A DNA stretch of 64,000 nucleotides from Kitasatospora arboriphila (GTDB lineage: Bacteria; Actinomycetota; Actinomycetes; Mycobacteriales; Mycobacteriaceae), in the NCBI RefSeq assembly GCF_000717275.1, contig NZ_JNYV01000015.1, positions 62,001 through 126,000 of the forward strand, written 5' to 3'. Shown piece by piece: positions 33,182-42,581 of this stretch; position 1 is the first letter of the stretch; every line of letters begins with the position of its first letter. A program made the position numbers and the translations under genes. The notes under the pieces are model-generated. The model was not told the origin of the DNA. It did not search any database and saw only the letters and a program-made list of their open reading frames with translations.

Positions 33182-35065
33182 TTAGCCCTTCGAGCGATTC
33201 GGTTGTGATAGTTCGGTTTTGGCGGCAGCAGTGTGAGTGCTGCGGTCCAGTAGCTTGCCCCTGCGCTGGGCTTCGGCGGTGGCCGTATCTGCTGCTGGTG
33301 GGCCGTAGACGACGAGTGATTCTTTGATCAGTGCGGCGTAGGGCTTGTCCATCCACGGCACTGTTTTGGCGATGGTGGCCGGGTTGCCGGCCGAGAACAC
33401 CAGCGCCCGCCCACGAGGCCACGAGGCCAGGTCGGAGACGTTGAACACTCGTTCGCGGGTGACGTGGGTGCTGGTGGAGCTGGTGCCTTTGGACTTGGAC
33501 ACCGTGGTGGTCTCGCGGTCGTAGTCCCCAACCAGTTCCGAGAGGAAGTCGAGGAACTGCGACTTCTTCTCGCTGACGTTGCCGCCGTACACATTGACAT
33601 TGGCTGCGCTCCAGAGCTTTTGCATCCCGTCTTCGCCCCACACCTCGGTGCCCTGGGACCAGCTCTGCAGCACAGTCATGATGTTGATGCCGCGAGACCC
33701 ATAGTGCGAGTACAGGTCCGGCAGTCGCTGCCAACGCACCACGTTGGCTGCCTCGTCCAGGGCGCAAAGCATCGGAATGGGGAGCCGCCCGCCCGGGTGG
33801 GCGGTGGCGATCTCGTCGGCGGCTTCGCACGCGGCGACGGTCAACGCTGCAATCAGCGGCCCAGTCGAACCGACCCCCTCTTTGGACAGGCAGTACAGCG
33901 TTTCCCCACCCCGCACGAACTGGTGCAGGTCCAGGTGGGGGCGGGTATCACCGGGCCCGGTGGTGATCCACTCTTTGACCCGGGTCGAGCGCAGGCAGGC
34001 AGCCATTTTCAGGGCGGTACCGAAGATGCCGTCTTGCTGTTTCGGTGCCAGCTGCAGCCGAGCTGAGAGCGCCCCGGCAACGTACGGGTACACCGGTTTG
34101 AGGATCTGGACTGCTTCCTCGCAGCGATCACGACGGGTCAGCCGCTCGTAAACGACGGTGATCTGTTCACCGGCCAGCGCCGAGGCGAGCATCAGGTTGG
34201 CCAGCAAATCCTGGCCTTCGGGATCGAAGTACGGGTCCTTTCTGCTCGGAGCTCCGTCGCCGCTGGCGAACTGTTCGGCCAGTGACGCGGCCCGCTCCTC
34301 CGGGTCCGCGCCCCCGTGCAGCGATGTGCTTGATCCCGCTGAACCCGTCGGGACGATGTAGGACAACGGATTCCAGTAGAAGGTGGCCGGTTGCTGGGCG
34401 ACCTGCTGCGGGTCGAACACCCAGACCGCCCGGCCCATCCGTTCACGCACCAGACGGGTGTGATCGAGGTTGCCGCGTTTGTTTTCCGTCGCCAGCACCG
34501 CTCCGGGCGCTTCACAGATCGCCGGAATGATCCGGCTGGTCGACTTGCCCATGCGCGGGCCCCACACATCGACGTGCATGTCCTCGAATGACCCGAACAG
34601 CCTGGTCGACCCCCGCAGCGTCGCTCCGATCGGCACTCCCGGCGAGCAGTGCGCATTGTTCTCACCGGCGGGCATCACCACGCCTAAATCAGCTGCTTTG
34701 GCACGGATCACTGGTTCGGTCAGCGACTCAACGTCTTTGACCGTGCCCAAATGCCGGGCAGCGGTGTCGACGCGTTTGAACTGACCGCGCCGTAGGTACC
34801 ACCACCGGCCCACGGCGACAGCGCCGGCGGCCAGGACCAGCACGATCACGATCGCCCACACGGTGGCCCCGACTGACCACACCACCTGTCCGCGGGCCAG
34901 TTCGGCGGCCGCGGTGATCGGATTGGCCGGCACCTGCTGCCCACCGGCTGCGTGCAACGCCGCCCACCCGGTGAACACCACCGCAGCTACGGCCCCCGGG
35001 ACTCCGAAAAGCAGTGGTGCTTCGGACGATTTCGGATTTCTGATCTGTCCAGGACTTGTGGGCAT
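33182..35065 (-). CDS. virD4: VirD4/TraG-type coupling ATPase
   Basis: 627 aa. Two membrane helices near the N-terminus (about 18-40 and 62-85), then Walker A GPRMGKS (about 169-175) and Walker B LCALDEAANV (about 433-442), followed by the conserved LPDLYSHYGSRGINIMTVLQ segment seen in TraG/VirD4 proteins. This hexameric ATPase sits at the membrane, selects the relaxase-DNA complex and protein substrates, and hands them to the channel. A GGGGAGG ribosome site precedes the ATG. It overlaps or abuts its neighbours in the operon. Confidence 0.92.
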   Translation of the reverse strand: MPTSPGQIRNPKSSEAPLLFGVPGAVAAVVFTGWAALHAAGGQQVPANPITAAAELARGQVVWSVGATVWAIVIVLVLAAGAVAVGRWWYLRRGQFKRVDTAARHLGTVKDVESLTEPVIRAKAADLGVVMPAGENNAHCSPGVPIGATLRGSTRLFGSFEDMHVDVWGPRMGKSTSRIIPAICEAPGAVLATENKRGNLDHTRLVRERMGRAVWVFDPQQVAQQPATFYWNPLSYIVPTGSAGSSTSLHGGADPEERAASLAEQFASGDGAPSRKDPYFDPEGQDLLANLMLASALAGEQITVVYERLTRRDRCEEAVQILKPVYPYVAGALSARLQLAPKQQDGIFGTALKMAACLRSTRVKEWITTGPGDTRPHLDLHQFVRGGETLYCLSKEGVGSTGPLIAALTVAACEAADEIATAHPGGRLPIPMLCALDEAANVVRWQRLPDLYSHYGSRGINIMTVLQSWSQGTEVWGEDGMQKLWSAANVNVYGGNVSEKKSQFLDFLSELVGDYDRETTTVSKSKGTSSTSTHVTRERVFNVSDLASWPRGRALVFSAGNPATIAKTVPWMDKPYAALIKESLVVYGPPAADTATAEAQRRGKLLDRSTHTAAAKTELSQPNRSKG

Positions 35066-35066
35066 C

Positions 35067-35738
35067 TCACACCTCCCCGGCCGGGACTGCCACTGGAGAC
35101 GCGGTGATCAGGCTGCTGAGGGTGATTTCGCGCCAGGTGCGGTAGCCCGGGGCTCGGCACAGGGCGATGGCAGGGTTCTGGTCGGTGACCTCGATGGTTA
35201 ACGACACCCGGTGTCGGCTCGCGGTGGCGGCGAACTGGTCGATGGACAGTTCGTGGTGGCTGGTATGCAGGATCAGGCGCACGGTGTCCAGGCCGGCCTT
35301 CTCGCGGGCTTTGCCGGCGAGGTAGATGGCTTTGTCGGCGGCGGAGCGTTCCGCCGACAGTTCATCACCGGGCCGGTACACGATGTCCTTCTCGTGGAAC
35401 TGGCCGTACCACGATTCGTGGTCGTCATGCACCGCGCACACGGCGTAGGTGGCTACCTCATCGTCACCGGCACAAAACAATTCGATGACCGGGGCATCCG
35501 CTGCTGCGGCGTCCACTTCGGCGGCCTCGGCCGCGACGGTGTCGTGACGGAGCTGGTCGTAGTCGATGTGGAGCTGTTTGCGCAATTCGGTTTTGACCTT
35601 GGGCCACAAGCGTTTGGTGGCTACCCCGGCGTCTTGGGCCCAGGCACGTATGTCGCGGTGGGTGGTGGCCGTGCGCAGCTGCTCGGCTCCGTCGGTCACG
35701 GCGCGCTCTGCGGTGTCCCAGTCGTGGTCTTGAGTCAT
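35067..35738 (-). CDS. Hypothetical soluble transfer-operon protein
   Basis: 223 aa, ATG 35738 with AAGGAGACA upstream. A helical N-terminal region (AERAVTDGAEQLRTATTHRD; AGVATKRLWPKVKTELRKQL) is followed by an alpha/beta domain (IELFCAGDDEVATYAVCAVH; DTVRLILHTSHHELSIDQFA; RVSLTIEVTDQNPAIALCRA). There is no signal peptide or helix long enough to cross a membrane. It is located directly before virD4 (1 nt apart), suggesting a cytoplasmic partner of the coupling protein. Confidence 0.65.
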   Translation of the reverse strand: MTQDHDWDTAERAVTDGAEQLRTATTHRDIRAWAQDAGVATKRLWPKVKTELRKQLHIDYDQLRHDTVAAEAAEVDAAAADAPVIELFCAGDDEVATYAVCAVHDDHESWYGQFHEKDIVYRPGDELSAERSAADKAIYLAGKAREKAGLDTVRLILHTSHHELSIDQFAATASRHRVSLTIEVTDQNPAIALCRAPGYRTWREITLSSLITASPVAVPAGEV

Positions 35739-35775
35739 CTTTTGTCTCCTTCGAATCGATGATGGGCGTGCTGAT

Positions 35776-36381
35776 TCATCCGGCGAGGACGGTGTAGTCG
35801 GTCAGTCGCCATCCGGTCGGGGTGCGGGTGAGGGTCGCGTGAATGTGTGTGGGGGCCAGTGGTGTGCTGGTGCCGTCGGTGTGCAGGACGTGTTGGCGGA
35901 CGGTGACCGAACGCGCAGCAGTGCTCGAGGTGTCGGGGGTGCGAGCAGGACCAACGTCGGCGGCGGCGATCACGACATCGCCTCTGCGCCGCCACGACGC
36001 CCACCGCGGATCGGGTTGCCCAGTACTGCCCAGGGAAGTGGGCGTGCCTGCGGCGAGGGTGCCACCGAGCCAGGGCGCCGCACGCTGCAGCGCCTGCCTC
36101 GAATCGTCCTCAGTGACTGGCTGCCAGGTGAACATGGTGGCCAGTGCCTGGCTGGCAACGACACTGGCTGCGGCGGTCTGTGGGGTGGGGGCACTGGGTA
36201 GGTGGTCGTGTGCATCGTGGCCGACCGGTGACGGTGCGGGGGCAGGTTGTTCGTGGTCGCTGCCGCACCCAGCCACGAGCAGGGCCACCGCGCACACGGC
36301 GGCCACGGCGAGGAGCCCGCGCCACGGGCGGGCCGTCTCTGCTCGGATCAGCCGATCATGTTGAGTCATAGCGGTTCTCAT
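35776..36381 (-). CDS. Lipoprotein of the transfer operon
   Basis: 201 aa (an ATG at 36369 is an alternative start). The signal anchor WRGLLAVAAVCAVALLVAGC has a lipobox LVAGC. The exported part, about 165 aa, ends in VRQHVLHTDGTSTPLAPTHI and GWRLTDYTVLAG, the kind of beta-sheet with a terminal W-x-x-x-x-Y strand seen in NTF2-like/VirB8-like extracellular domains. The preceding gene encodes a related-looking protein, so both may form the extracellular part of the T4SS core. Confidence 0.7.
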   Translation of the reverse strand: MRTAMTQHDRLIRAETARPWRGLLAVAAVCAVALLVAGCGSDHEQPAPAPSPVGHDAHDHLPSAPTPQTAAASVVASQALATMFTWQPVTEDDSRQALQRAAPWLGGTLAAGTPTSLGSTGQPDPRWASWRRRGDVVIAAADVGPARTPDTSSTAARSVTVRQHVLHTDGTSTPLAPTHIHATLTRTPTGWRLTDYTVLAG

Positions 36382-36395
36382 TCCGGGTAGATGTT

Positions 36396-37001
36396 TTAGC
36401 GTTCAGTGAGCTGGCTGACCTGCCAGCGATCATCGGAGCGGACGCAAATGACCCATGCCGACGTGGTGACCGGTGCGCCGACTTGATTGCCGGTGGGAGT
36501 GTGGGCGGTCTGGGTGACCTCGAAAACGAAGTACTTGCGGTCGGCTGACTGTGGGGCGCCTTGATCGGGCAGCACCCGGATCGTGGGAGTGACGATGGCC
36601 TTGTGCTGGGCCCAGGTGAGCCATTGACTACCGGGATTGTTAGAACCAGTGGCCAGCACGCTGTGTGCGAACGCCGGGGTCAGCAAGGGGGCCGTGCGGG
36701 CGGCGGCGTTGTTAGGGCCGGTATCGACGTCGGTGTTCCAGGTGAACCAGATGCGTACCGCAGCCTGGGCTACCTGGTGGGGATCGGTGCGATCCACGGT
36801 CGCTTCCGCTGGGGGCAGGGTGGTTTCGGCTGTGGGGGCGGTGGGTTCGGCTACCGCTGGGGGTAGTTGGTGGTGTGAGGACGCGGGCGCGAAGACGCCG
36901 TCCTGATCGCGTGCGCAACCGCTCAGCAGCACCAGTGCCAGGGCCGCGATGGCGGCCGCCGTGCGTGGGCGGTGGGTGGTGTGTGGCCGGTGGTGAGTCA
37001 T
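36396..37001 (-). CDS. Lipoprotein of the transfer operon
   Basis: 201 aa, ATG 37001 after AGGAGATTCGG. The signal ends in the lipobox LLSGC (Cys29). The mature part has an Ala/Pro/Thr linker and a domain starting DPHQVAQAAVRIWFTWNTDV, ending in FVFEVTQTAHTPTGNQVGAP.. and WVICVRSDDRWQVSQL, a VirB8/TcpC-like pattern in which a terminal beta-strand W-x-V follows. It overlaps the peptidoglycan hydrolase gene by ATGA. It probably works with that enzyme in the cell envelope. Confidence 0.7.
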   Translation of the reverse strand: MTHHRPHTTHRPRTAAAIAALALVLLSGCARDQDGVFAPASSHHQLPPAVAEPTAPTAETTLPPAEATVDRTDPHQVAQAAVRIWFTWNTDVDTGPNNAAARTAPLLTPAFAHSVLATGSNNPGSQWLTWAQHKAIVTPTIRVLPDQGAPQSADRKYFVFEVTQTAHTPTGNQVGAPVTTSAWVICVRSDDRWQVSQLTER

Positions 37002-38727
37002 CCGAATCTCCTTGCCTGGACGCCGTCTCCGAGAACCGACAGCGGCGATACTTTGACCACATCTCCCGATTGCGGCGCTTCCACGATGTGCCCGTTGCCG
37101 ATGAACATGGCCACGTGCTGGGGGTCGCTCCCGGCGGGGAACACCACGTCTCCTGGCTGCAAAGCATCGAGGGGGACGGGCTTTCCGCGAGGGTCGTTGA
37201 GCTGGTTGGTGGTGTAGTGGTCGAGAACGATCGTGTGGTTTGAGGCTTGGGCGATGGCGTAGATCATCAGGCCGGAGCAGTCGAAACCGATCTTGTTGTA
37301 GTCGCCGAAGCTGTCGGCCACTCCCCCGTCACCGACTCCCTTGGTAGGTCCGTGCGCGTTGCCGCCGCCCCAGGCATAGGTGGTGCCGCGCCATTTCATG
37401 GCCGCAGCGACCGCCCGCCCCCCGAACGGGCCGCCGGCGGGTAGGTCTCCCGAGACCGCCGCAGGTGCGGCGAACTTGGTGGCCGCGTTGAGGGGGATGT
37501 TCTTGACGTAGGCCTGGGTTTCGGGGTTCTGGCACACCCCGCCTTGAGCTTGGGTGGCTCCAGGACCGCAGTTGTACATCGACAACCACAGCTCGGTCAG
37601 GTCACCGGTGAGTTTTCCTTGTTGCAGATCGGCTTTCGCGATCTGGGCCAGCTCGCAGTCGTAGGCGGCCTGCGACATCACCGCATCAGCGATGTTGCGG
37701 GTGTCGCGGCGACCGTCGCCGTCGCCGTCGACTGCTTTGGCTTCCCACGTGCCCGGGATGAACTGGGTCGGCCCGTCCGCCCCGGAACCCGCGTTGTGGG
37801 CGTTGACGTTGAAGTTCGATTCGTTCTCGATCTGCGCTGCAATCAGCGGTGCGGTGACCTCCGGGCAGGTGCCAGCAGCTTTGAGGATCCACGGCTCGAA
37901 TGCCGGCGGTACCGATCCGGGTTTGAGACCGGATCCTGCCTGCTGCGGCGTGCACTGGTCGCCGGTGCTCGGAGCGGACGCGGCCGCGAGCTCGACCGGA
38001 GCCGCTTGAGCGGGCGCACCGCTGCCGGGGGGCGCGTTGATGAATGTGCCATCGGGTGCGGGGTTCTTGCCGGTGACCCCTGCCTCTTTGCTGGTGACCG
38101 GCCAGGCACCCCATCCTTGGGTTTTCAGGACTCGGTTGGCGACTTCCATCTGTTGAGCGGGCGTGGCGGTGTTGGCTGTGGGTGCGAACTCGGCGCCACC
38201 GTTACCGGTCCAGGTGGAGGGACTGAACTGCAACCCGCCCTGATATCCGTTGCCGGTGTCGATGCTCCAGTTGCCGCCCGATTCCAGGTCGGCGACCTTC
38301 TGCCAGTCGGCCACCGACACCACGTCAGCGGTCGGCGCGGGCGGCGGCGGGCCAGGGGGTGCGCCGCCACCGGGAGAACCCGGTGCCGGAGCCTGCGAGA
38401 GCCAGGCCATCGGATCGACTGCGTGCCCACCTCCGAAGCGGCCGCCTTCCCACACCTCGAAGTGCAGGTGCGCCCCGCCGGGGCCTGGCGGGTCGACCTC
38501 ACCGTTCCATCCGACGTTCGAAATATGTTGGCCGGCGGTGACTTTGTCTCCGACCTTGACCAGCAGGTCGTCGGGGAACATGTGGCCGTAGACGGTCGAG
38601 TAGACCTTGCCGCCGATGTTGTGGTCGAGCACGATCCACTGCTGATGATCATCGGTATCGCCACGACCAACGCCGCAGCACCGGCCAGGAGCTTGCCCGC
38701 TCCTGCTGCGCTGTCCCCCTCCCCCAT
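36998..38727 (-). pseudogene. Multidomain peptidoglycan hydrolase with internal deletion/frameshift
   Basis: Three wall-degrading domains are intact in one frame (38632-36998, 544 aa). They are an Rpf-like lysozyme domain (VADWQKVADLESGGNWSIDT), a lytic transglycosylase domain (IAAQIENESNFNVNAHNAGS ... DGPTQFIPGTWEAKAVDGDG) and a C-terminal NlpC/P60 domain (GFDCSGLMIYA; QHVAMFIGNGHIVEAP). The start of the gene is in another frame: ATG 38727 gives MGEGDSAAGAGKLLAGAAAL and a membrane helix, then joins at about 38638 to QWIVLDHNIGGK, which is the middle of an M23 (LytM) peptidase domain. The first half of M23, with its first zinc ligands, is missing. The gene is translated intact only if a GTG at 38632 is used, without an export signal. 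Confidence 0.75.
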
Positions 38728-38729
38728 GG

Positions 38730-39023
38730 TTAGTCGCCGGTCCTGCCGGTCAGGTGCGCGGTCAGCTCGCGGTTCATTTGCGTGAGCGCGGCGATGGTGG
38801 CGTTGGCGTCAGCGAGCCGTCGGTCGGTGAGGTGCTCGTGCGGGTCGACCCCGGCCCGGCGCATCCAGTTGCGCACTGAGTTGTCTGACACTCCGAACTG
38901 GTCGGCCACCAGCCGCACCGCTTCAGCGACGGAACTGCTGTGCGGCAACAGCTTTTTGAGGTTGTCGACGGCCAGTGCTCGGGTCTCGTCGGTGATCGCG
39001 CGGTAACTCTGCCCCATGGTCAT
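38730..39023 (-). CDS. Small HTH protein resembling IS3-type OrfA
   Basis: 97 aa. The ATG overlaps the VirB4-like stop (ATGA), and the gene ends 2 nt before the hydrolase gene's original start. AVRLVADQFGVSDNSVRNWM is a helix-turn-helix as in transposase OrfA (HTH_Tnp_1), followed by a leucine-zipper-like helix (DANATIAALTQMNRELTAHL). There is no OrfB, inverted repeat or target duplication nearby, so it is not an insertion sequence. It looks like a domesticated DNA-binding protein that is part of the transfer operon. Confidence 0.7.
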   Translation of the reverse strand: MTMGQSYRAITDETRALAVDNLKKLLPHSSSVAEAVRLVADQFGVSDNSVRNWMRRAGVDPHEHLTDRRLADANATIAALTQMNRELTAHLTGRTGD

Positions 39024-40852
39024 TGGTCCTGCCCGCTCGCTGCGCCGGCTCGTCCCCAGCGGGTGTTGGTGTTGTGGACGCCTTTACCGCGTTCGGTGGC
39101 GGTGAAGGTGGTGCGAAACGGCATACCGATCTGTTCGTCGGAGGTGCCGTACTTGAGGAGGAAACAGCCCAGCCCTTGGGGCTTTTGGCGTTCACCGCGT
39201 TTGATCTTGCGCAGCGTCGCCGGTGAGGGCGGGGGTGTGGAGGCCAGCGAGGTCAGCCACGCCTCTTCGGTGGTGGTGAACTTGGTGACCTGTTTGAGCA
39301 GGGCGATCTCGTCGGGTCCGACCGGGCCGATGATCTTCGCCGGGGCGCGTTCGATGAAGCCGCGGGCGTTGTTTACATCGGCCGCGGACTCGAACGCCCC
39401 GAGGTCTTTCATCGTGTGGGTGATCATGATCAGCGCGGTACCGATGGTCCGGTTCAGGCGGGTCAGGGCGTTGACGCGATCGACCATCCCGGCGCCGGCC
39501 TGGAGCACCCGCCACAGCTCGTCCATGACGACGAGGAAGTTTCGTCGTGGTGCCAGGCGGGCGTCGGCGAGGATGTGCGCGGCTTCGACCGCACCGAACC
39601 CGTCGGACCAGCAGACCATCAACGCTGCGGCGAGCAGCTTGCTGTCGGATTCGCCGATGCCGGACAGATCGACACAGATCGCGGGTGCGTCCAGGTCGAT
39701 GGGCTGGGATGTTTGCGCGTTAAATACGCGGCCGAAGTTGCCGTCGATCAGGGCGGTCAACGATTGGCGCAGGGCGCGGGTGATGTCGCGGTACTGCTCG
39801 ACGGTGTCGGCACCGACTTTGGGCCACAGCACAGTGCTGTTGCCGTCGATGACCGCGTGCAGGTCCGACAGGATCGGCGGGCGGTCGGGGGTGAATCCGC
39901 CGCCGGCGGTGGAGTAGAGGTGCTCCAGGGCGACGCGGACGAGGGTTTCTTCGAAGTCGCGGACCGGCATCGCCCGGACCAGCTGCACCAGGCCCATCAC
40001 CATCTGGACCTGTCGGGCGCGGACCTGCTCCCAGACAGCGGTTTTCAGGGCGTGCAGGGTGGCGATGCGGTCGGGGTCGGTGGTGTCGAGGATCGCGGTG
40101 TCGAGGCGGCCGATGACTGATCCGAGGGCTCCGACGCCGAGCGGGTTGATGGTGCCGGACTCATAGGACAGGTTGATGTGCTGGCCGCCGACGTGGGCGG
40201 TCAGGTCGGAGTACTCGCTTTTGGTGTCGCCCATGAACAGGGCGGTGTGGTTTTGGGCCATCACTCCGGTCGACATGCGGCGCACCAGCGAGGACTTGCC
40301 GAACCCGTTGAGCGCCAACACGAAGGTGATGGGTGCGTTGATCAACCCGGCGTCGTCGAACCAGACGATCGGGTCGAACCCGACATCCTCACCGGTGATC
40401 GCGTGCGCTCCCAGCGGGGTGCCGAGCATCGGTGCGGAGGCGCCGATCGAGAACGGCCACAGGCCGGCGGCCTGGGTGGAGGTGGCCCGCCACTCCGGGA
40501 GCCGGGCAATCGATCGCATCCGCCCGCCGCCCCACCCGGAAAACCCTCGACCCCCCGACGCGGGCACCGGCCGATCGAATCCGCCGAACTCGGTGAGACG
40601 CTCGATCGACAGAGACCGGGCCCGCTCCTCGCGGCGCAGCGCGGCCCGCGCGCGCCGGCCTTTCATCCCGGTCTGCTTCGCCGCCTGCTGCAACTCTTTC
40701 CAGGCCCGCTCGGTACGGATCTTGACCCCACCGATCCGGACAAACGTCGGAGAAATCTCGATGTCGATGTCAGGGTCACGGTTCGCGCTCTGCACGCCGG
40801 GTCCGGATTGGGCGGGAGCGTCGAGCGTGCTGTGGCGGCCGGTGAGGGTCAC
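39020..40852 (-). CDS. VirB4-like conjugation ATPase
   Basis: 610 aa from a GTG at 40852 with GAGAAAGG upstream (TTG at 40870 is possible). Walker A ALNGFGKSSLV (about 180-192) and Walker B FLVVMDELWRVL mark the ATPase domain, followed by ALTRLNRTIGTALIMITHTM. The length and pattern match the actinobacterial VirB4/TraC-like proteins that power the channel at the cytoplasmic face. It lies between an SCO6880-family gene (38 nt before) and a small HTH gene. The basic N-terminus lacks membrane helices. Confidence 0.88.
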   Translation of the reverse strand: MTLTGRHSTLDAPAQSGPGVQSANRDPDIDIEISPTFVRIGGVKIRTERAWKELQQAAKQTGMKGRRARAALRREERARSLSIERLTEFGGFDRPVPASGGRGFSGWGGGRMRSIARLPEWRATSTQAAGLWPFSIGASAPMLGTPLGAHAITGEDVGFDPIVWFDDAGLINAPITFVLALNGFGKSSLVRRMSTGVMAQNHTALFMGDTKSEYSDLTAHVGGQHINLSYESGTINPLGVGALGSVIGRLDTAILDTTDPDRIATLHALKTAVWEQVRARQVQMVMGLVQLVRAMPVRDFEETLVRVALEHLYSTAGGGFTPDRPPILSDLHAVIDGNSTVLWPKVGADTVEQYRDITRALRQSLTALIDGNFGRVFNAQTSQPIDLDAPAICVDLSGIGESDSKLLAAALMVCWSDGFGAVEAAHILADARLAPRRNFLVVMDELWRVLQAGAGMVDRVNALTRLNRTIGTALIMITHTMKDLGAFESAADVNNARGFIERAPAKIIGPVGPDEIALLKQVTKFTTTEEAWLTSLASTPPPSPATLRKIKRGERQKPQGLGCFLLKYGTSDEQIGMPFRTTFTATERGKGVHNTNTRWGRAGAASGQDQ

Positions 40853-40890
40853 GAGAGGGGCCTTTCTCAAGAAGGCGGCAGGATGCCTGG

Positions 40891-42384
40891 TCAGGCGGAG
40901 ATCTTGGAGCTGGTGGAGGCGTATTCGGGCAGGATGATCCCGATTCCCAGGGAGCCGGCGAACGCGGCGTCCTGGTAGCCGTAGCAGCGCCGCAGTCCGA
41001 TGTGAGCGCTGTCGGCCATGCCTTCGATTTCGGCGCGGATGGACGGCAGGTCCTCATCGGGGCCGGCGGTGGCGGTCACGAGCATCCCGAATCGGGTCAG
41101 TCCCGCGCCGAGGGCTTGTTCGCGGCGGGCCGCTCCGGTGTTCTCCACCCGGACGGTGGCGCTGGCGGCCACGACGCCTTTTTTGGACTGTTCGGCGGCG
41201 AGGGCTTCGCGGTAGTCCGAGTCGACGAGTTTGACCGCTTCGGCGGTGTTGTGGACGCGGTAGATCATCGCGACCCGTTTGCGGCGTACGTCGGCACGCG
41301 GGATCAGCAGTGGCCGCAGCACGTTGGAGGGCACCTGGCCTGCCGGGGCGGTCGACATCTCCCAGGTGATCGACCGGTACCCGTTGTGCACTAGGTGGTC
41401 CCACTTGTTTTCCGAGGTCACCGGTCCTGCGCCTTGCCAGCGCAGCGCGTCTTCGCCGCTGACACCGGTGATCTGTTCGAGTTCTTCGGTCAGTTGCGGG
41501 TTGTAGGCCCGCGTCGGGGCCACGCACCACTCCCCTGCGGTCATGGGGGTGGCATCGAGGCCGGCATGGGCGCACGCGGCCATCAGCGACGACATCTTGC
41601 GGCCGATCTCGGCGGCCTGATCGGCCACCTCTTTGCCTGCTGCCTCACGCATCCGTCCGAACGTCAACGTCAGCCGGATTTCTGAGCGCACGATGGCTGC
41701 TTCTGATCCCATGGCGGCCTCAGCCATCACCTGCCGGGCATAAGCCGGTGCGTCGGGGTGAGTGATGCGCTTGACCTCTGCGGTGATCCGGGAGCGGTTA
41801 TCGGGTACCGACTCCACGACCACGCAGGCGCCGACGGCGCCGCGGTCCCCGCCGAGCTGGGCCAGGAAGTCTCCCCAGCCCGAGACCCAGTCGTTGATCT
41901 GCCACTGATCGACTCGTTCCTGACCACGGGGCTGGATCGAAAAGGACACAGCGAAATGATTTTTCGCCTTCAAGTGCACCAGCCCGAACCGGTCTCCGTT
42001 GCGGAGCTCGTATTCGTAGAGGCGGGTGTCACCGGCGATGCCGGGCATCCGGCCTACCCCTGGAACCACGCCGAATGCGCCGCCACGGAAGGTGGTCTCA
42101 CCCCGCCACTTTGCCCACCAGAACTGGCCTCGCAACATCAGTAACTCCCATCCTGTTCGGCCACCGATACGGGTGACTAGTGGGCCGACCATCAGCGCCG
42201 AGAGCGGCACTGACACGACCATCACTGCGAACGAGTTCGTGATCAGAAACAGCAGAATGTTGGCGATGACCAGGCCGCCGGCGAAGACGGTCACACCCCA
42301 GGTCATGCCGTACAGGCCGGTGGTGCTTGGTCGTTCCCACCGCCCGTAGAGGATCAGCACGTTGCGGTCGGCGTTGCTGCTCAT
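40891..42384 (-). CDS. SCO6880-family T4SS protein
   Basis: 497 aa from the ATG at 42384, overlapping the previous stop by ATGA. Two membrane helices near the start (about 17-65) are followed by RGETTFRGGAFGVVPGVGRM, YEYELRNGDRFGLVHLKAKNHFAVSF and a long soluble region, the standard layout of SCO6880 proteins. These occur beside VirB4 in actinobacterial conjugative elements and probably form a membrane-bound VirB3/VirB4-N-terminal-domain-like part of the channel. Confidence 0.88.
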   Translation of the reverse strand: MSSNADRNVLILYGRWERPSTTGLYGMTWGVTVFAGGLVIANILLFLITNSFAVMVVSVPLSALMVGPLVTRIGGRTGWELLMLRGQFWWAKWRGETTFRGGAFGVVPGVGRMPGIAGDTRLYEYELRNGDRFGLVHLKAKNHFAVSFSIQPRGQERVDQWQINDWVSGWGDFLAQLGGDRGAVGACVVVESVPDNRSRITAEVKRITHPDAPAYARQVMAEAAMGSEAAIVRSEIRLTLTFGRMREAAGKEVADQAAEIGRKMSSLMAACAHAGLDATPMTAGEWCVAPTRAYNPQLTEELEQITGVSGEDALRWQGAGPVTSENKWDHLVHNGYRSITWEMSTAPAGQVPSNVLRPLLIPRADVRRKRVAMIYRVHNTAEAVKLVDSDYREALAAEQSKKGVVAASATVRVENTGAARREQALGAGLTRFGMLVTATAGPDEDLPSIRAEIEGMADSAHIGLRRCYGYQDAAFAGSLGIGIILPEYASTSSKISA

Positions 42385-42581
42385 CGGCGCACCCGCCGAC
42401 GCTGCACGAGGACCCCGGCCGTGGCCGCTGCCATGCCCGCCACGTAGAGCACGAGCACCCAAACGGCGGGGACCGGCGCGAACGCTGCAATCAGCAGCAG
42501 CACCATGCCGACGGTCACGCCCACCGTGATGGGGGTGACAGGGACGGCGAGTGCGCGAAAGGTGCTGTTTTTGGGGCTCAT
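42381..42581 (-). CDS. Small two-helix membrane protein, VirB3/PrgI-like position
   Basis: 66 aa. Two membrane segments (about 14-33 and 38-60) are separated by a short PVPAVW loop, with a basic end QRRRVRR. It overlaps both neighbours (ATGA at 42381-42384; ATGA at 42578-42581), so it is translationally coupled with VirB6 and SCO6880 genes. Small proteins of this size in this slot are usually the VirB3-like subunit of the T4SS inner-membrane complex. Confidence 0.75.
   Translation of the reverse strand: MSPKNSTFRALAVPVTPITVGVTVGMVLLLIAAFAPVPAVWVLVLYVAGMAAATAGVLVQRRRVRR

Noticed and set aside
38730..39023. Possible IS3-family insertion sequence
   Set aside because: Only an OrfA-like HTH is present. 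No OrfB, terminal repeats or target duplication, and it is tightly coupled to neighbours.
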